A stretch of 64,000 nucleotides of DNA from Xenophilus sp. AP218F (GTDB lineage: Bacteria > Pseudomonadota > Gammaproteobacteria > Burkholderiales > Chromobacteriaceae), in NCBI GenBank assembly GCA_002213445.1, contig NJIE01000009.1, positions 1 to 64,000 on the forward strand, written 5' to 3'. The notes below the pieces were generated by a model. The model worked only from the letters and a program-made list of their open reading frames with translations, had not been told where the DNA came from and made no database searches. Shown here in pieces: positions 55,187 through 63,356 of the stretch (its first letter is position 1; each line of letters opens with the position of its first letter). A program made the translations under genes and the position numbers.

Positions 55187-56023
55187 TCAGGCTTTGCCGC
55201 CGATCCCGGCCGGCGCGGCCGTGGCCGAAGCCGGCTCCGCCGCCGCTTGCGGCAAGGTATGCCGCTCCAGCAGGTAAACCACCAGGCCCACGCCCAGCGC
55301 CCCGCCGACGATATTGCCAAGCGTAGCCGGGATCATGTTGTGAATGATATCAGCGGCATTCAGGCCCGGCATATTGTGCAGCTCGGCCAGCGCGAAGAAC
55401 GCCATGTTGGCGATGCTGTGCTCGTAGCCGGAAAAGAAGAACACGAACACCAGCAGCATCACCATCATCACCTTGGCCGCCTCGTTGGCCAGGCGCATCG
55501 GCACCCACACCGCCAGACAGATGATCCAGTTGCACAGCACGCCCTTCCAGAAGATCTCCAGCGAGGTGGCGTGCACCTTGTGCTCCACCACGTTGAACAG
55601 CAGATGATTCGCCGGCAAGGCGCCGAAGCCGCCGGCGCCGGCGAAGATGGCGGTGAAAGCCAGCACGCCGATCAGGTTGCCTATATATACGGTCGGCCAG
55701 CTGCACAGCAAGGCGCGCGGCGTCGCGCGTCCGGTCAGCGCGCCGACGGTGAAATACATGATGTTGCTGGTGAACAGCTCCACCTTGCACACGATGATGC
55801 TGACCAGCGCCACGCCGAAAAAGCCGGAGACCGCGACGTAGTAGCCCGGCGAGCCCGCGGCGAAGAACACCTGCCCCAGCTTCAGGCTCACCGCCAGCAC
55901 CACGGCGATCAGCGCGCCGGCCATCGCCGAGCTCAGCAGATAGCGTCCCGGCTCCTTATATAGTACCGCCTGCTTGGAAGCAGCCTCGCCAGCGACGTAG
56001 GCAAGTGTGGAAGGATGACTCAT
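55187..56023 (-). CDS. focA: Formate/nitrite transporter family protein, probable formate channel FocA
   Basis: A 278-residue FNT-family pentameric channel with six membrane segments. The TM2 break is in VALVSIIVCKVELFTSNIMY, and the pore-gating His of TM5 is in FFSGYEHSIANMAFF. A short charged and Ala/Pro-rich tail ends the protein. Its position next to pflB identifies it as FocA rather than the nitrite channel NirC. In E. coli focA and pflB share one transcript; here a terminator and a separate promoter split them. Its own promoter region has a perfect FNR box. Confidence 0.92.
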   Translation of the reverse strand: MSHPSTLAYVAGEAASKQAVLYKEPGRYLLSSAMAGALIAVVLAVSLKLGQVFFAAGSPGYYVAVSGFFGVALVSIIVCKVELFTSNIMYFTVGALTGRATPRALLCSWPTVYIGNLIGVLAFTAIFAGAGGFGALPANHLLFNVVEHKVHATSLEIFWKGVLCNWIICLAVWVPMRLANEAAKVMMVMLLVFVFFFSGYEHSIANMAFFALAELHNMPGLNAADIIHNMIPATLGNIVGGALGVGLVVYLLERHTLPQAAAEPASATAAPAGIGGKA

Positions 56024-56129
56024 GTTCGTTTCTTTTCAGATGATTGCGATAGTAGGAAGCGCCGACTGGAGCCAAGGCCTTGAAATTTCAGCCGCGCGCC
56101 AGCCCTGCTAATTGGTTCGGAAAAATTTT

Positions 56130-56147
56130 ATGTTCGTTTAGGCACAT
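56130..56147. promoter_or_regulatory. DeoR/GlpR-like palindrome D (focA promoter)
   Basis: ATGTTCGTTTAGGCACAT matches at 13 of 18 positions, with a perfect left half. It sits over the predicted core promoter of focA, next to the FNR box. Confidence 0.45.
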
Positions 56148-56153
56148 TTGTGT

Positions 56154-56167
56154 TTGATAACAATCAA
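56154..56167. promoter_or_regulatory. FNR/Anr box upstream of focA
   Basis: TTGATAACAATCAA, a perfect TTGATNNNNATCAA. On the minus strand a TAAAAT hexamer (56130-56125) follows after 23 nt, close to class II spacing, so focA should be induced without oxygen. Confidence 0.8.
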
Positions 56168-56367
56168 CAGACTCCGGGCTTTTCTGCCCCCAGGCCGCTT
56201 TGCCGCCCAAAAAAACCACGCAAGCGCTGACTTCCGCTTCGTCGCGCCCCGCCCCCTCTCGCCTGCCGCACCTGCCGCCAATCCGGCTTGGCCTATTGTT
56301 TGAAGCCCATTCCCCCTCATTTTTCAAGAATTAATTCGAACATTAAATTTTTCATTCATGATCATTT

Positions 56368-56385
56368 GTTTTCGATTTCGAACAT
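56368..56385. promoter_or_regulatory. DeoR/GlpR-like palindrome E (focA-sdaC region)
   Basis: GTTTTCGATTTCGAACAT matches at 15 of 18 positions. A further perfect right half-site, TTCGAACAT, lies 42 bp to the left (56335-56343). Confidence 0.55.
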
Positions 56386-56863
56386 TTTTAGCAGGCAAAA
56401 GCACCCTCCCGAATCGGCCCGTGAGAATTTTTTCATCAATTTCCCACGGCAAACCGCCTGCGAACACCCTACCCTCGCCCCCAGCTCGGCGCGCCTGCCA
56501 AAACGCCGCAACAACGGAAAAAATGCCTATTTATCAGTGCTTTAATTTAAAAATGGCGCCGATTATATGACAAAAAATTAACAATGTCTGCATTTTTGAC
56601 CTTCTTCGCCGCTCGGCCCCTGGAAGTCGCCGACGATGCTCTGCAGGCGTTTAAGAGAATTTCAATCAACCGAGCAAGCACTCGGACCGTCTTGGCCGCC
56701 ACAGCTGCGCCGGTCGAATTCTGAAATTTCACAAACTGGATATAAATTGCCTTATTTTAAATATTTTTGGCGTTTTTTTAATTAAAAAAGCATATTTTAT
56801 TTATAAAATTTCAATAATTGCATGTTTTTTTTAGAGCACATTTGCAAAAACCCTGCTTCCGGC

Positions 56864-56881
56864 ATGTTCGTTTGTTCATTT
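56864..56881. promoter_or_regulatory. DeoR/GlpR-like half-site upstream of sdaC
   Basis: ATGTTCGTTTGTTCATTT has a perfect left half (ATGTTCG) and a TTCG/TTCA direct-repeat character seen in some GlpR operators. It lies 15 bp before the sdaC-side FNR box. Confidence 0.35.
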
Positions 56882-56896
56882 GGCTACAAAATTATC

Positions 56897-56910
56897 TTGA
56901 TTAGAATCAA
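56897..56910. promoter_or_regulatory. FNR/Anr box upstream of sdaC
   Basis: TTGATTAGAATCAA, a perfect TTGATNNNNATCAA, 243 bp before sdaC. I found no -10 at class II distance on either strand, so it could act from another position or repress. Confidence 0.7.
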
Positions 56911-57016
56911 CTGATGTTCTTAAATGTGTACCTGGTCGGCTACAAAGCCCATTACGATGTGCAGCAACAAACCGAGAGACTTCTCGCCGGATAGCCAGAT
57001 GGACACTTCCTCTAGG

Positions 57017-57034
57017 ACATTCGGAATCGAAAGT
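57017..57034. promoter_or_regulatory. DeoR/GlpR-like palindrome H (sdaC leader)
   Basis: ACATTCGGAATCGAAAGT matches at 12 of 18 positions; the central TTCGNNATCGAA core is clear. It lies 118 bp before sdaC. Confidence 0.4.
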
Positions 57035-57152
57035 TGACGGCGGCAGGGCCAGCCCTGATGCAAGGTTTACAGAAGCGGGCTGGCGCAAGGCGAAAACCAG
57101 GCCGCCACGCTTCAAATACAAAATTGTTTTCACGATCTGAAGGCGTTTAATC

Positions 57153-58451
57153 ATGTCTCAAGCTATTGCAAGCTCCTCGTCCCAGGCCGGCACCTCCGGC
57201 TGGACCAAGCACGACACCGTCTGGATGCTCGGCCTTTACGGCACCGCCATCGGCGCGGGCGTACTGTTCCTGCCGATCAACGCCGGCATCGGCGGCCTGT
57301 GGCCCCTGATGCTGATGGCCATCCTGGCCCTGCCGCTGACCTTCTTCGCGCACCGCGGCCTGACCCGCTTCGTGCTGTCCGGCAGCAAGGAAGGCGCCGA
57401 CATCACTGAAGTGGTGGAAGAACACTTCGGCGTGGGCGCAGGCAAGATCATCACCCTGCTCTACTTCTTCGCCATCTACCCGATCCTGCTGATGTACAGC
57501 GTGGCCATCACCAACACCGTGCTGTCCTTCCTCAACCACCAGTTGCACATCTCGGTGGGCGATGGCATCGCCACCCGCGCCATCTTCTCGCTGGCGCTGA
57601 TCCTGGGCCTGATGTCCATCGTGCGTCTGGGCGGCCAGGTCATCGTCAAGGCGATGAGCATCCTGGTGTACCCGTTCGTTATCGTGCTGATGATGCTGGC
57701 CCTGTACCTGATCCCGCAATGGAGCTCCGCCGCCATCGACCACGCCGGCAGCCTGTCCGACGCCCTGTCCAACGGCGCGTTCTACAAGACCCTGTGGCTG
57801 GCCATTCCGGTCATGGTGTTCTCGTTCAACCACTCCCCGATCATCTCGTCCTTCGCCGTTGACCAGCGCAAGCTGCATGGCGACGACGCCGAGCAAGCTT
57901 CCAGCCGCGTGCTGATCCGCGCTCACATGATGATGGTTCTGACCGTGATGTTCTTCGTGTTCAGCTGCGTATTCAGCCTGAGCCCGGCTGACCTGGCTGC
58001 CGCCAAGGCCCAGAACATCTCCATCCTGTCCTACCTGGCCAACCACTTCCAGAACCCGATCATGGCCTGGGTGGCTCCGATCATCGCCATGGTCGCCATC
58101 AGCAAGTCCTTCCTGGGCCACTACCTGGGCGCCAAGGAAGGCTTCAACGGCCTGGTGATCAAGCAACTGCGCCAGAGCGGCAAGACCATCGAATCCGCCA
58201 AGCTGGACCGTTTCACCGCGATCTTCATGATCGTGACCTGCTGGATCATCGCCACCGTCAACCCGTCCATCCTGGGCATGATTGAAACCCTGGGCGGCCC
58301 GGTCATCGCCATGCTGCTGTTCCTGATGCCGATGTACGCCATCAACAAGGTTCCGGCAATGAAGAAGTACTCCGGCGCCGCCAGCAACATCTTCGTGGTA
58401 CTGATCGGCCTGATCGCCATCTCCGCCATCTTCTACGATCTGATCGCCTGA
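57153..58451 (+). CDS. sdaC: Serine transporter, HAAAP family (SdaC-like)
   Basis: A 432-residue amino acid permease with about eleven membrane segments. WMLGLYGTAIGAGVLFLP is the substrate-binding TM1 of the hydroxy/aromatic amino acid permease family, and MVFSFNHSPIISSFA is typical of SdaC/TdcC. It most likely imports L-serine with protons. It starts 70 nt upstream of the serine dehydratase gene. The N-terminus (MSQAIASSSSQAGTSGW) is Ser-rich. Threonine as substrate is possible, but the sdaA neighbour favours serine. Confidence 0.93.
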   Translation: MSQAIASSSSQAGTSGWTKHDTVWMLGLYGTAIGAGVLFLPINAGIGGLWPLMLMAILALPLTFFAHRGLTRFVLSGSKEGADITEVVEEHFGVGAGKIITLLYFFAIYPILLMYSVAITNTVLSFLNHQLHISVGDGIATRAIFSLALILGLMSIVRLGGQVIVKAMSILVYPFVIVLMMLALYLIPQWSSAAIDHAGSLSDALSNGAFYKTLWLAIPVMVFSFNHSPIISSFAVDQRKLHGDDAEQASSRVLIRAHMMMVLTVMFFVFSCVFSLSPADLAAAKAQNISILSYLANHFQNPIMAWVAPIIAMVAISKSFLGHYLGAKEGFNGLVIKQLRQSGKTIESAKLDRFTAIFMIVTCWIIATVNPSILGMIETLGGPVIAMLLFLMPMYAINKVPAMKKYSGAASNIFVVLIGLIAISAIFYDLIA

Positions 58452-58460
58452 TCGTGACCG

Positions 58461-58483
58461 GCCCGGCCGCCCAGCGGCCGGGC
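58461..58483 (+). terminator. Intercistronic hairpin between sdaC and sdaA
   Basis: GCCCGGCCGC-CCA-GCGGCCGGGC, a 10-bp GC-rich stem with no T run. More likely an mRNA-stability or processing element than a full terminator. Confidence 0.4.
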
Positions 58484-58520
58484 TTGCCCCTCCTGAATTC
58501 CATTCTGAAAGGTACACATC

Positions 58521-59930
58521 ATGTTCAGCATGGTTGATATCTACAAAATCGGCGTAGGCCCCTCCAGCTCCCATACCGTAGGCCCGATGAAAGCCGGCCA
58601 CCAGTTCCTCGGCTCGCTGAAGGAAACCGGCAAGTTCAACGCCGTCACCCGCGTGCACGTGGACTGCTACGGCTCGCTGGCCCTGACCGGCAAAGGCCAC
58701 TGCACCGACCACGCCATCATCCTCGGCCTGTGCGGCAACCAGCCCGACACCGTGGACCCGGAACACAGCCTGACCATCATCGGCGACGTGGAAAAAACCA
58801 AGCAACTGACCCTGGGCCGCACGCATCAGCGCGTCGCCTTCGGCATGGACTTCCACACCGCCAACCTGCCGCTGCACGAAAACGGCATGCAGATCCACGC
58901 TTTCGTCGGCGACGAATGCGTGCTGACCAAGACCTATTACTCGATCGGCGGCGGCTTCATCGTCGACGAAGAACACTTCAACCAGTCCAGCTGCAGCGAC
59001 GTGCCGGTGCCCTACCACTTCCTGTCGGCCCAGCAGCTGATGGACATGTGCGAAGAAACCGGCCTCTCCATCGCCGCGCTGGTGATGGAAAACGAAAAGG
59101 CCTTCCACGACGTCGCCGACATCCAGTCGCACTTCGGCCGCGTCTGGGACGTGATGAAGAGCAGCATGGAGCGCGGCATGCGCACCGAAGGCAACCTGCC
59201 CGGCCCGATGCGCATCCCGCGCCGCGCCCCGGCGCTGCACCGCATGCTGACCAGCTCGCTGCAAGTGGCCAACGACCCGCTGAACGTGATGGACTGGGTC
59301 AATATGTACGCGATGGCGATGTCGGAAGAAAACGCGGCAGGCGGCCGCGTGGTGACCGCGCCGACCAACGGCGCCTGTGGCGTGGTGCCGGCGGTTCTGG
59401 CCTACTACAACCACTTCATCCAGCCGCTGGACGACGACAGCTGCATGCGCTTCTACCTGTCCTCCGGCGCCATCGGCTGCCTGTTCAAGCTCAACGCCTC
59501 GATCTCCGGCGCGGAAGTGGGCTGCCAGGGCGAAATCGGCGTGGCCTGCTCCATGGCCGCCGCCGGTCTGACCGAACTGATGGGCGGCAGCCCGTCCCAG
59601 GTGTGCATGGCCGCTGAAATCGCCATGGAACACAATCTGGGCCTGACCTGCGACCCGGTGGGCGGCCAGGTGCAGATCCCCTGCATCGAGCGCAACGCCA
59701 TCGCCGCCGTCAAGGCCATCAACGCCGCGCGCATGGCCATGCACCGCGCCAGCAGCCCGAAGGTGTCGCTGGACAAGGTGATCGCCGCCATGTACGAAAC
59801 CGGCAAGGACATGGACGCCAAGTATCGCGAAACTTCCTGCGGCGGCCTGGCCCTGCAGATCGTCGCCGAAACCAAGGAAGTGCCCACCCAGGCCATCCGC
59901 TGGATTGACGACGCCAAGGTTCCGGCCTGA
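58521..59930 (+). CDS. sdaA: L-serine ammonia-lyase (L-serine dehydratase), single-chain type
   Basis: A 469-residue oxygen-sensitive [4Fe-4S] enzyme that converts L-serine to pyruvate and ammonia. The N-terminal beta domain begins MFSMVDIYKIGVGPSSSHTV. The cluster cysteines lie in TNGACGVVPA, GVACSMAAAG, LTCDPVGGQVQIPC. Length is near E. coli SdaA (454). AAGG precedes the ATG. With the upstream transporter it feeds pyruvate from imported serine, which PFL encoded 4 kb away could cleave under anaerobic conditions. Confidence 0.96.
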   Translation: MFSMVDIYKIGVGPSSSHTVGPMKAGHQFLGSLKETGKFNAVTRVHVDCYGSLALTGKGHCTDHAIILGLCGNQPDTVDPEHSLTIIGDVEKTKQLTLGRTHQRVAFGMDFHTANLPLHENGMQIHAFVGDECVLTKTYYSIGGGFIVDEEHFNQSSCSDVPVPYHFLSAQQLMDMCEETGLSIAALVMENEKAFHDVADIQSHFGRVWDVMKSSMERGMRTEGNLPGPMRIPRRAPALHRMLTSSLQVANDPLNVMDWVNMYAMAMSEENAAGGRVVTAPTNGACGVVPAVLAYYNHFIQPLDDDSCMRFYLSSGAIGCLFKLNASISGAEVGCQGEIGVACSMAAAGLTELMGGSPSQVCMAAEIAMEHNLGLTCDPVGGQVQIPCIERNAIAAVKAINAARMAMHRASSPKVSLDKVIAAMYETGKDMDAKYRETSCGGLALQIVAETKEVPTQAIRWIDDAKVPA

Positions 59931-59952
59931 GCGCCCACGCTTGACGCGCGAC

Positions 59953-59980
59953 AACGCCACCCGAACGGGTGGCGTTTTTT
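59953..59980 (+). terminator. Terminator after sdaA
   Basis: AACGCCACCC-GAAC-GGGTGGCGTT followed by TTTT: a 9-10 bp perfect stem. Confidence 0.92.
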
Positions 59981-60062
59981 CATGGCGCGCCGGCTTGCCG
60001 CCCGGGCTGCGGGAGGCATACCATGGCGCGAGCCTGAAAACCGAAGACTACCGAGGATGGAA

Positions 60063-60734
60063 ATGAAATCCGCCCAATTCGCCCTGCTGTTCGACCTGGA
60101 CGGCACGCTGGCCGACAGCGACCCGCTGCATTACCGCGCCTTTGCCCGCCTGCTGGAAGAAAACGGCAAGACGCTGACGCCGGAGCTCTACCAGCGCCAC
60201 GTCGTCGGCGGCTTCAACGCCGGCATCATGCGCGCGCTGTTCCCCGAGCTGTCCGCGGAGCGCCGCCAGCAAATGGCCGATCACAAGGAAGCGCTGTTCC
60301 GCGCCTCGGTCGGCGAGATGGAACCGATCGCCGGCGCGCGCCGGCTGTTCGACTGGGCCGCCGCGCAGGGCGCGGCCATCGCCGTGGTCACCAACGCCCC
60401 GCGCGCCAATGCCGAGCTGATGCTGGACAAGCTGGCGCTGCGCTCGCGGGTGGATGCGCTGATCGTCGGCGACGAGCTGGAGCACGCCAAGCCCCATCCG
60501 CTGCCGTACCTGACCGCGCTTAAGCGGCTGGGCGCAAGCGCTGGACGGGCCTGCGCCTTCGAGGACTCGCCTTCCGGCATCCGCGCCGCCCGCGCCGCCG
60601 GGGTGCATACGTTCGGCATCGCCAGCGACCTTGATCCCGCCTGCCTGGAGGAAGCCGGCACGGCCGCCGTCCTGGCCGACTTTCACGCGCCGGCGCTGTG
60701 GGAGTGGCTGGAGCGGCAAACCGCCTCGGTCTGA
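60063..60734 (+). CDS. HAD-superfamily hydrolase (phosphoglycolate phosphatase/beta-phosphoglucomutase-like)
   Basis: A 223-residue HAD phosphatase with an alpha-helical cap of the C1 type. Motif I is FDLDGTLADSD, motif II VVTNAPRAN, the motif III Lys lies in HAKPHPLPY, and motif IV is FEDSPSGIRAARAAG. The cap pattern fits sugar-phosphate or phosphoglycolate phosphatases; no substrate can be assigned. I chose ATG 60063 (MKSAQFALLF) because GAGG lies 6 nt upstream; ATG 60057 abuts the RBS. Confidence 0.88.
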   Translation: MKSAQFALLFDLDGTLADSDPLHYRAFARLLEENGKTLTPELYQRHVVGGFNAGIMRALFPELSAERRQQMADHKEALFRASVGEMEPIAGARRLFDWAAAQGAAIAVVTNAPRANAELMLDKLALRSRVDALIVGDELEHAKPHPLPYLTALKRLGASAGRACAFEDSPSGIRAARAAGVHTFGIASDLDPACLEEAGTAAVLADFHAPALWEWLERQTASV

Positions 60735-60741
60735 AGCCGCC

Positions 60742-60763
60742 CCTCCCCGCCGGCGCGGGGAGG
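60742..60763. terminator. Hairpin between the converging HAD and GH5 genes
   Basis: CCTCCCCGC-CGGC-GCGGGGAGG: a 9-bp perfect stem without a T run on either side. It probably limits read-through between converging genes. Confidence 0.4.
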
Positions 60764-60765
60764 CT

Positions 60766-61956
60766 TCATAGCCGCTTGCGTATCGGCTCGAATTCCGGCG
60801 CGGCCTCGCGCTTCACCGGGTCGGGCAGCCCCCGCTCCACCGCTTCCCAGTACTTCGGGGACACTTTGCCCTTGCCCAGCTCGTAGTCCATCGCATCCCA
60901 GGTATCTTCCCGGAAACTGTAGAAGGCCCAGTGCAGACGGTCGCCATCCAGCGCCGTCAGCACGTCGTCCAGATAGGCGCGACAATCGTTGATGGTGCGC
61001 ACGCAGCCGAACTCTCCGGCTACCAGCCGGTTGGCCGGAATGCCGACCGACTTGGCCCACACCACAGGCTGCCGCAGATAGGCGGCCACCCGCTTGGCGT
61101 CCCAGCGCTCCATTTTGCCGGCGAACGGCGCGGTTCCCGGGTAAACGTAGGGCGGCTTGCGCTTGACGTTGGGCTGGCTGGTCACTTCGTAAGGCTCGTA
61201 CATGTGGAAGCTGTACAGCGTGCGCTCATCCTCCAGCTTGGCCGGCCAGTAGCTGAAGCCATCCGCCGCCGCGTACCAGCCGCCGTCCACCATCAGCGGG
61301 GTCTTGGCGTCCACCTGGCGAATGGCGGCGATCAGCTGGCGATAGAACGCCGGCAGATCTCGCGCGCCGCCTTGCTGTTGCCGATACCAGGCCGCCATCG
61401 TTTCCGGCGCAGCGTGTTCGGCCAGGCCGCCCATTTTCTCCGGCGCGGGTTCGTTGACCAGGTTGTAGGCCGCCACCGCCGGATGGTCTTTCAGCTCAGC
61501 CGCCAGGTCGCGCCAGAAGCTGGCGGCGGCGTCCCAATGGGCCCGGTCCTGCCACAGCCTGTCGTCAAAACGGTTGCCGTTGTTCTGGGCCCAGCGCTTG
61601 TAGGGCAAGGACAAGGGCGTGATCACCACCTTCAGGCCGGCCTGCTGGGCGCGGTCCAGAGCCTGTTTCAGCACGGCCAGATCGCGCGGCTCCAGGCCGC
61701 GGTAGTCGTCGGCGTCGCCGATCAGGAAATCGCGCCGCGCCGGACGCCATTTGTCGTAGGTCAACCGCACCCAGCTTGCGCCGTAGCCCTTGAGCGCGTC
61801 GAAGTAGGCCTGATCCGGCGGCAGACGGTTGAAGCTGTTGCCGCCGTGGCGCGGCTGGTCCCAAAACGCGATCAGATCCGCGGCCGGCGCGGCAGCCGCC
61901 CAGGCCAGCAGGCACAGTCCCGCCGCCAGCCAGCGTTTTGCTTGCTTGGTTTTCAT
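60766..61956 (-). CDS. Secreted glycoside hydrolase family 5 (cellulase-like) protein
   Basis: A 396-residue protein with a Sec signal peptide (MKTKQAKRWLAAGLCLLAWA followed by AAAPAADL). The mature TIM barrel shows the GH5 pattern. GASWVRLTYDKW comes early; the acid/base Glu is in YNLVNEPAPEK (about residue 165), a substrate-contact Tyr/His in YSFHMYEPYE, and the likely nucleophile Glu in LVAGEFGCVR (about 305). GH5 enzymes cleave beta-linked polysaccharides such as cellulose, mannan or glucans; specificity is not visible. Start ATG 61956; another ATG lies 9 nt upstream. The small membrane-protein gene lies 40 nt upstream on the same strand. Confidence 0.87.
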   Translation of the reverse strand: MKTKQAKRWLAAGLCLLAWAAAAPAADLIAFWDQPRHGGNSFNRLPPDQAYFDALKGYGASWVRLTYDKWRPARRDFLIGDADDYRGLEPRDLAVLKQALDRAQQAGLKVVITPLSLPYKRWAQNNGNRFDDRLWQDRAHWDAAASFWRDLAAELKDHPAVAAYNLVNEPAPEKMGGLAEHAAPETMAAWYRQQQGGARDLPAFYRQLIAAIRQVDAKTPLMVDGGWYAAADGFSYWPAKLEDERTLYSFHMYEPYEVTSQPNVKRKPPYVYPGTAPFAGKMERWDAKRVAAYLRQPVVWAKSVGIPANRLVAGEFGCVRTINDCRAYLDDVLTALDGDRLHWAFYSFREDTWDAMDYELGKGKVSPKYWEAVERGLPDPVKREAAPEFEPIRKRL

Positions 61957-61996
61957 GATTTCCATCCAGATTCGATGCGGCGCGACGCGCCGCCTT

Positions 61997-62437
61997 TTAG
62001 AGAGAAGCGCGCCGTGCGATCAGGCGTTCGTAGCCGGCGGCCAGCGTCAGGCCCATCGCCAGCCACACCAGCCAGGGCCGGCCTGCGGCGAGCAGGGTTT
62101 CCGCATGCCAGCCGCCCACCGCCAGGTTCATGACCAGGCTGCGCAGCAAGCGCCCCTGGGTCGCCAACCCCAGCGCGGCGACGAGCAGCCCGCGCCGCCA
62201 GACACCGCCCGCCGGCAGCTTGTCGTACAGCAGGCGATAGACGCAGACCAGCGCCACGCCGCTTTCCAGCGAGGTGGCGGCGGCGAGCAGGGTTATGCTC
62301 CAGCTGTAACTCATGGCGGCGGCTTCGCCCGCCAGCCAGCGGCTGAACACATCCACATCCAGCACGTGCAAGAGAAAGCCAGACAGGCTGGTCGCGGCAG
62401 CTACCCCGGCGTAACATCCCAAACGTTTGATTCGCAT
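61997..62437 (-). CDS. Small integral membrane protein, unknown function
   Basis: A 146-residue protein with about four hydrophobic segments: near the N-terminus, SWSITLLAAATSLESGVALV, WRRGLLVAALGLATQG and PWLVWLAMGLTLAAGYERLI. No family recognised. The ATG at 62437 (MRIKRLGCYAG) has AAGGA about 6 nt upstream; the longer open frame to 62503 has no support. It lies 40 nt upstream of the GH5 gene on the same strand and may be co-transcribed with it. Confidence 0.65.
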   Translation of the reverse strand: MRIKRLGCYAGVAAATSLSGFLLHVLDVDVFSRWLAGEAAAMSYSWSITLLAAATSLESGVALVCVYRLLYDKLPAGGVWRRGLLVAALGLATQGRLLRSLVMNLAVGGWHAETLLAAGRPWLVWLAMGLTLAAGYERLIARRASL

Positions 62438-62540
62438 TTCATTCCTTCGCCCAAAATCGGTCATTTCGGCAGCCGCCGCGGCTTGGCAGGCAAGCCTGGG
62501 CATTGAAACGCAAAAAACGCCGCCAATTGTCAGGCGAATG

Positions 62541-63356
62541 TCAGAACCGCTCGAACGGTCCGGCTACGCGCTGGACGCGCTGGACGCTGACCGCGCCGCG
62601 AAAGCTCGCCTGCGTGAGCGAAACGCTGGCCCAGAGCCCGCTGTCTCGCAGGCGGGCGGGCCAGGGCTGCAAGCGGGCCGCCTCGCCGCGGGATGACCAT
62701 ACCGCGTCGAAAGCCGGCCGGCGCAACAGCCTCTGCTCCAGCCACGGCGCCGGGCAGGCGCGGCCGCGCGGCGGCGGCCGCAGCGCCAGGCCGCCGCCCT
62801 CGCGGCGCAGCCAGTCCAGGGCGGCCGTCGCCGGCAAGGGCAAGGCCTGCCGCCACTGCTCGCCGCCGCTGCGCACCGTCAGCCAGTAGACGCCCAGCGG
62901 AAACGCCGCGCCGGCTTCCTTGCTCTCCACCCGGAAAACATTGCCGGCGCCGTAAGCGGCGGCGGCGTTCAGCAACAGGTCGCGGCCGTCGGGCAGCCGC
63001 AGCGATACCGAGAGATCGCGGCGCGGACTGATGCCGCGCAATTCGGCCTGATACACCCGGCTGAGCGGGATGTCGCGCTGCCGGAGTTCCAGCTCCAGCT
63101 CGGACAACCACTGCGGCGGCGTTTGCGGCATGTCGCGGCCGCACTGCGCCGCCAGCAGGCTGTCCTGCAGATCGGCCCAGGCCCGGCGCTGGGTGGCGCT
63201 GGACAGGCTGTGCCACAGCTTGGCCAGTTGCCGCCAGGCGTCGGCGCGATCGCCCCCCAGCAAGGCGTGATAGGCCGGCTCCAGCGGCGTGGCCGGCAAC
63301 AGCGGCTGCGCCGCCGCGCCGCCGCAGCAGGCCAGCCAAACCAGCCAGCGCTTCAT
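62541..63356 (-). CDS. Exported DUF2861-like protein paired with a response regulator
   Basis: A 271-residue protein with a short signal peptide (MKRWLVWLACCGGAAAQPLL). The mature part is rich in Trp, Leu and Arg, with LELELRQRDIPLSRVYQAE and the C-terminal FRGAVSVQRVQRVAGPFERF. It resembles DUF2861 proteins such as VxrC, encoded next to the VxrAB two-component system of Vibrio; this match is from memory and moderate. Its ATG overlaps the stop of the response-regulator gene by 4 nt (ATGA), so the two are made together. A periplasmic signalling or sensory accessory role is inference. Confidence 0.65.
   Translation of the reverse strand: MKRWLVWLACCGGAAAQPLLPATPLEPAYHALLGGDRADAWRQLAKLWHSLSSATQRRAWADLQDSLLAAQCGRDMPQTPPQWLSELELELRQRDIPLSRVYQAELRGISPRRDLSVSLRLPDGRDLLLNAAAAYGAGNVFRVESKEAGAAFPLGVYWLTVRSGGEQWRQALPLPATAALDWLRREGGGLALRPPPRGRACPAPWLEQRLLRRPAFDAVWSSRGEAARLQPWPARLRDSGLWASVSLTQASFRGAVSVQRVQRVAGPFERF

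Larger units (their letters stand above)
56024..57152. promoter_or_regulatory. 1.1-kb non-coding regulatory region between focA and sdaC
   Basis: The longest gap in the window. It holds two perfect FNR boxes, four to five DeoR/GlpR-like palindromes or half-sites, and a very AT-rich block at 56521-56850 (runs such as TTAATTTAAAAATG and TTTTTTTAATTAAAAAAG) in a genome otherwise GC-rich. Short open frames here (for example 56288-56545) have no protein-like character. Both divergent transcripts, focA (minus) and sdaC-sdaA (plus), start here, and the sdaC leader may be long. Confidence 0.7.

Noticed and set aside
56288-56545. Possible 85-residue gene in the focA-sdaC gap
   Set aside because: No RBS, no domain, and composition follows the surrounding regulatory DNA with operator-like motifs inside it.
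56897-56946. Class II FNR promoter for sdaC
   Set aside because: No -10 hexamer lies about 22 nt from the box on either strand; the nearest candidate TACAAA gives a non-standard position.
57147-59960. Long minus-strand open frame opposite sdaC and sdaA
   Set aside because: Same low-complexity antisense pattern; the plus-strand genes are certain.
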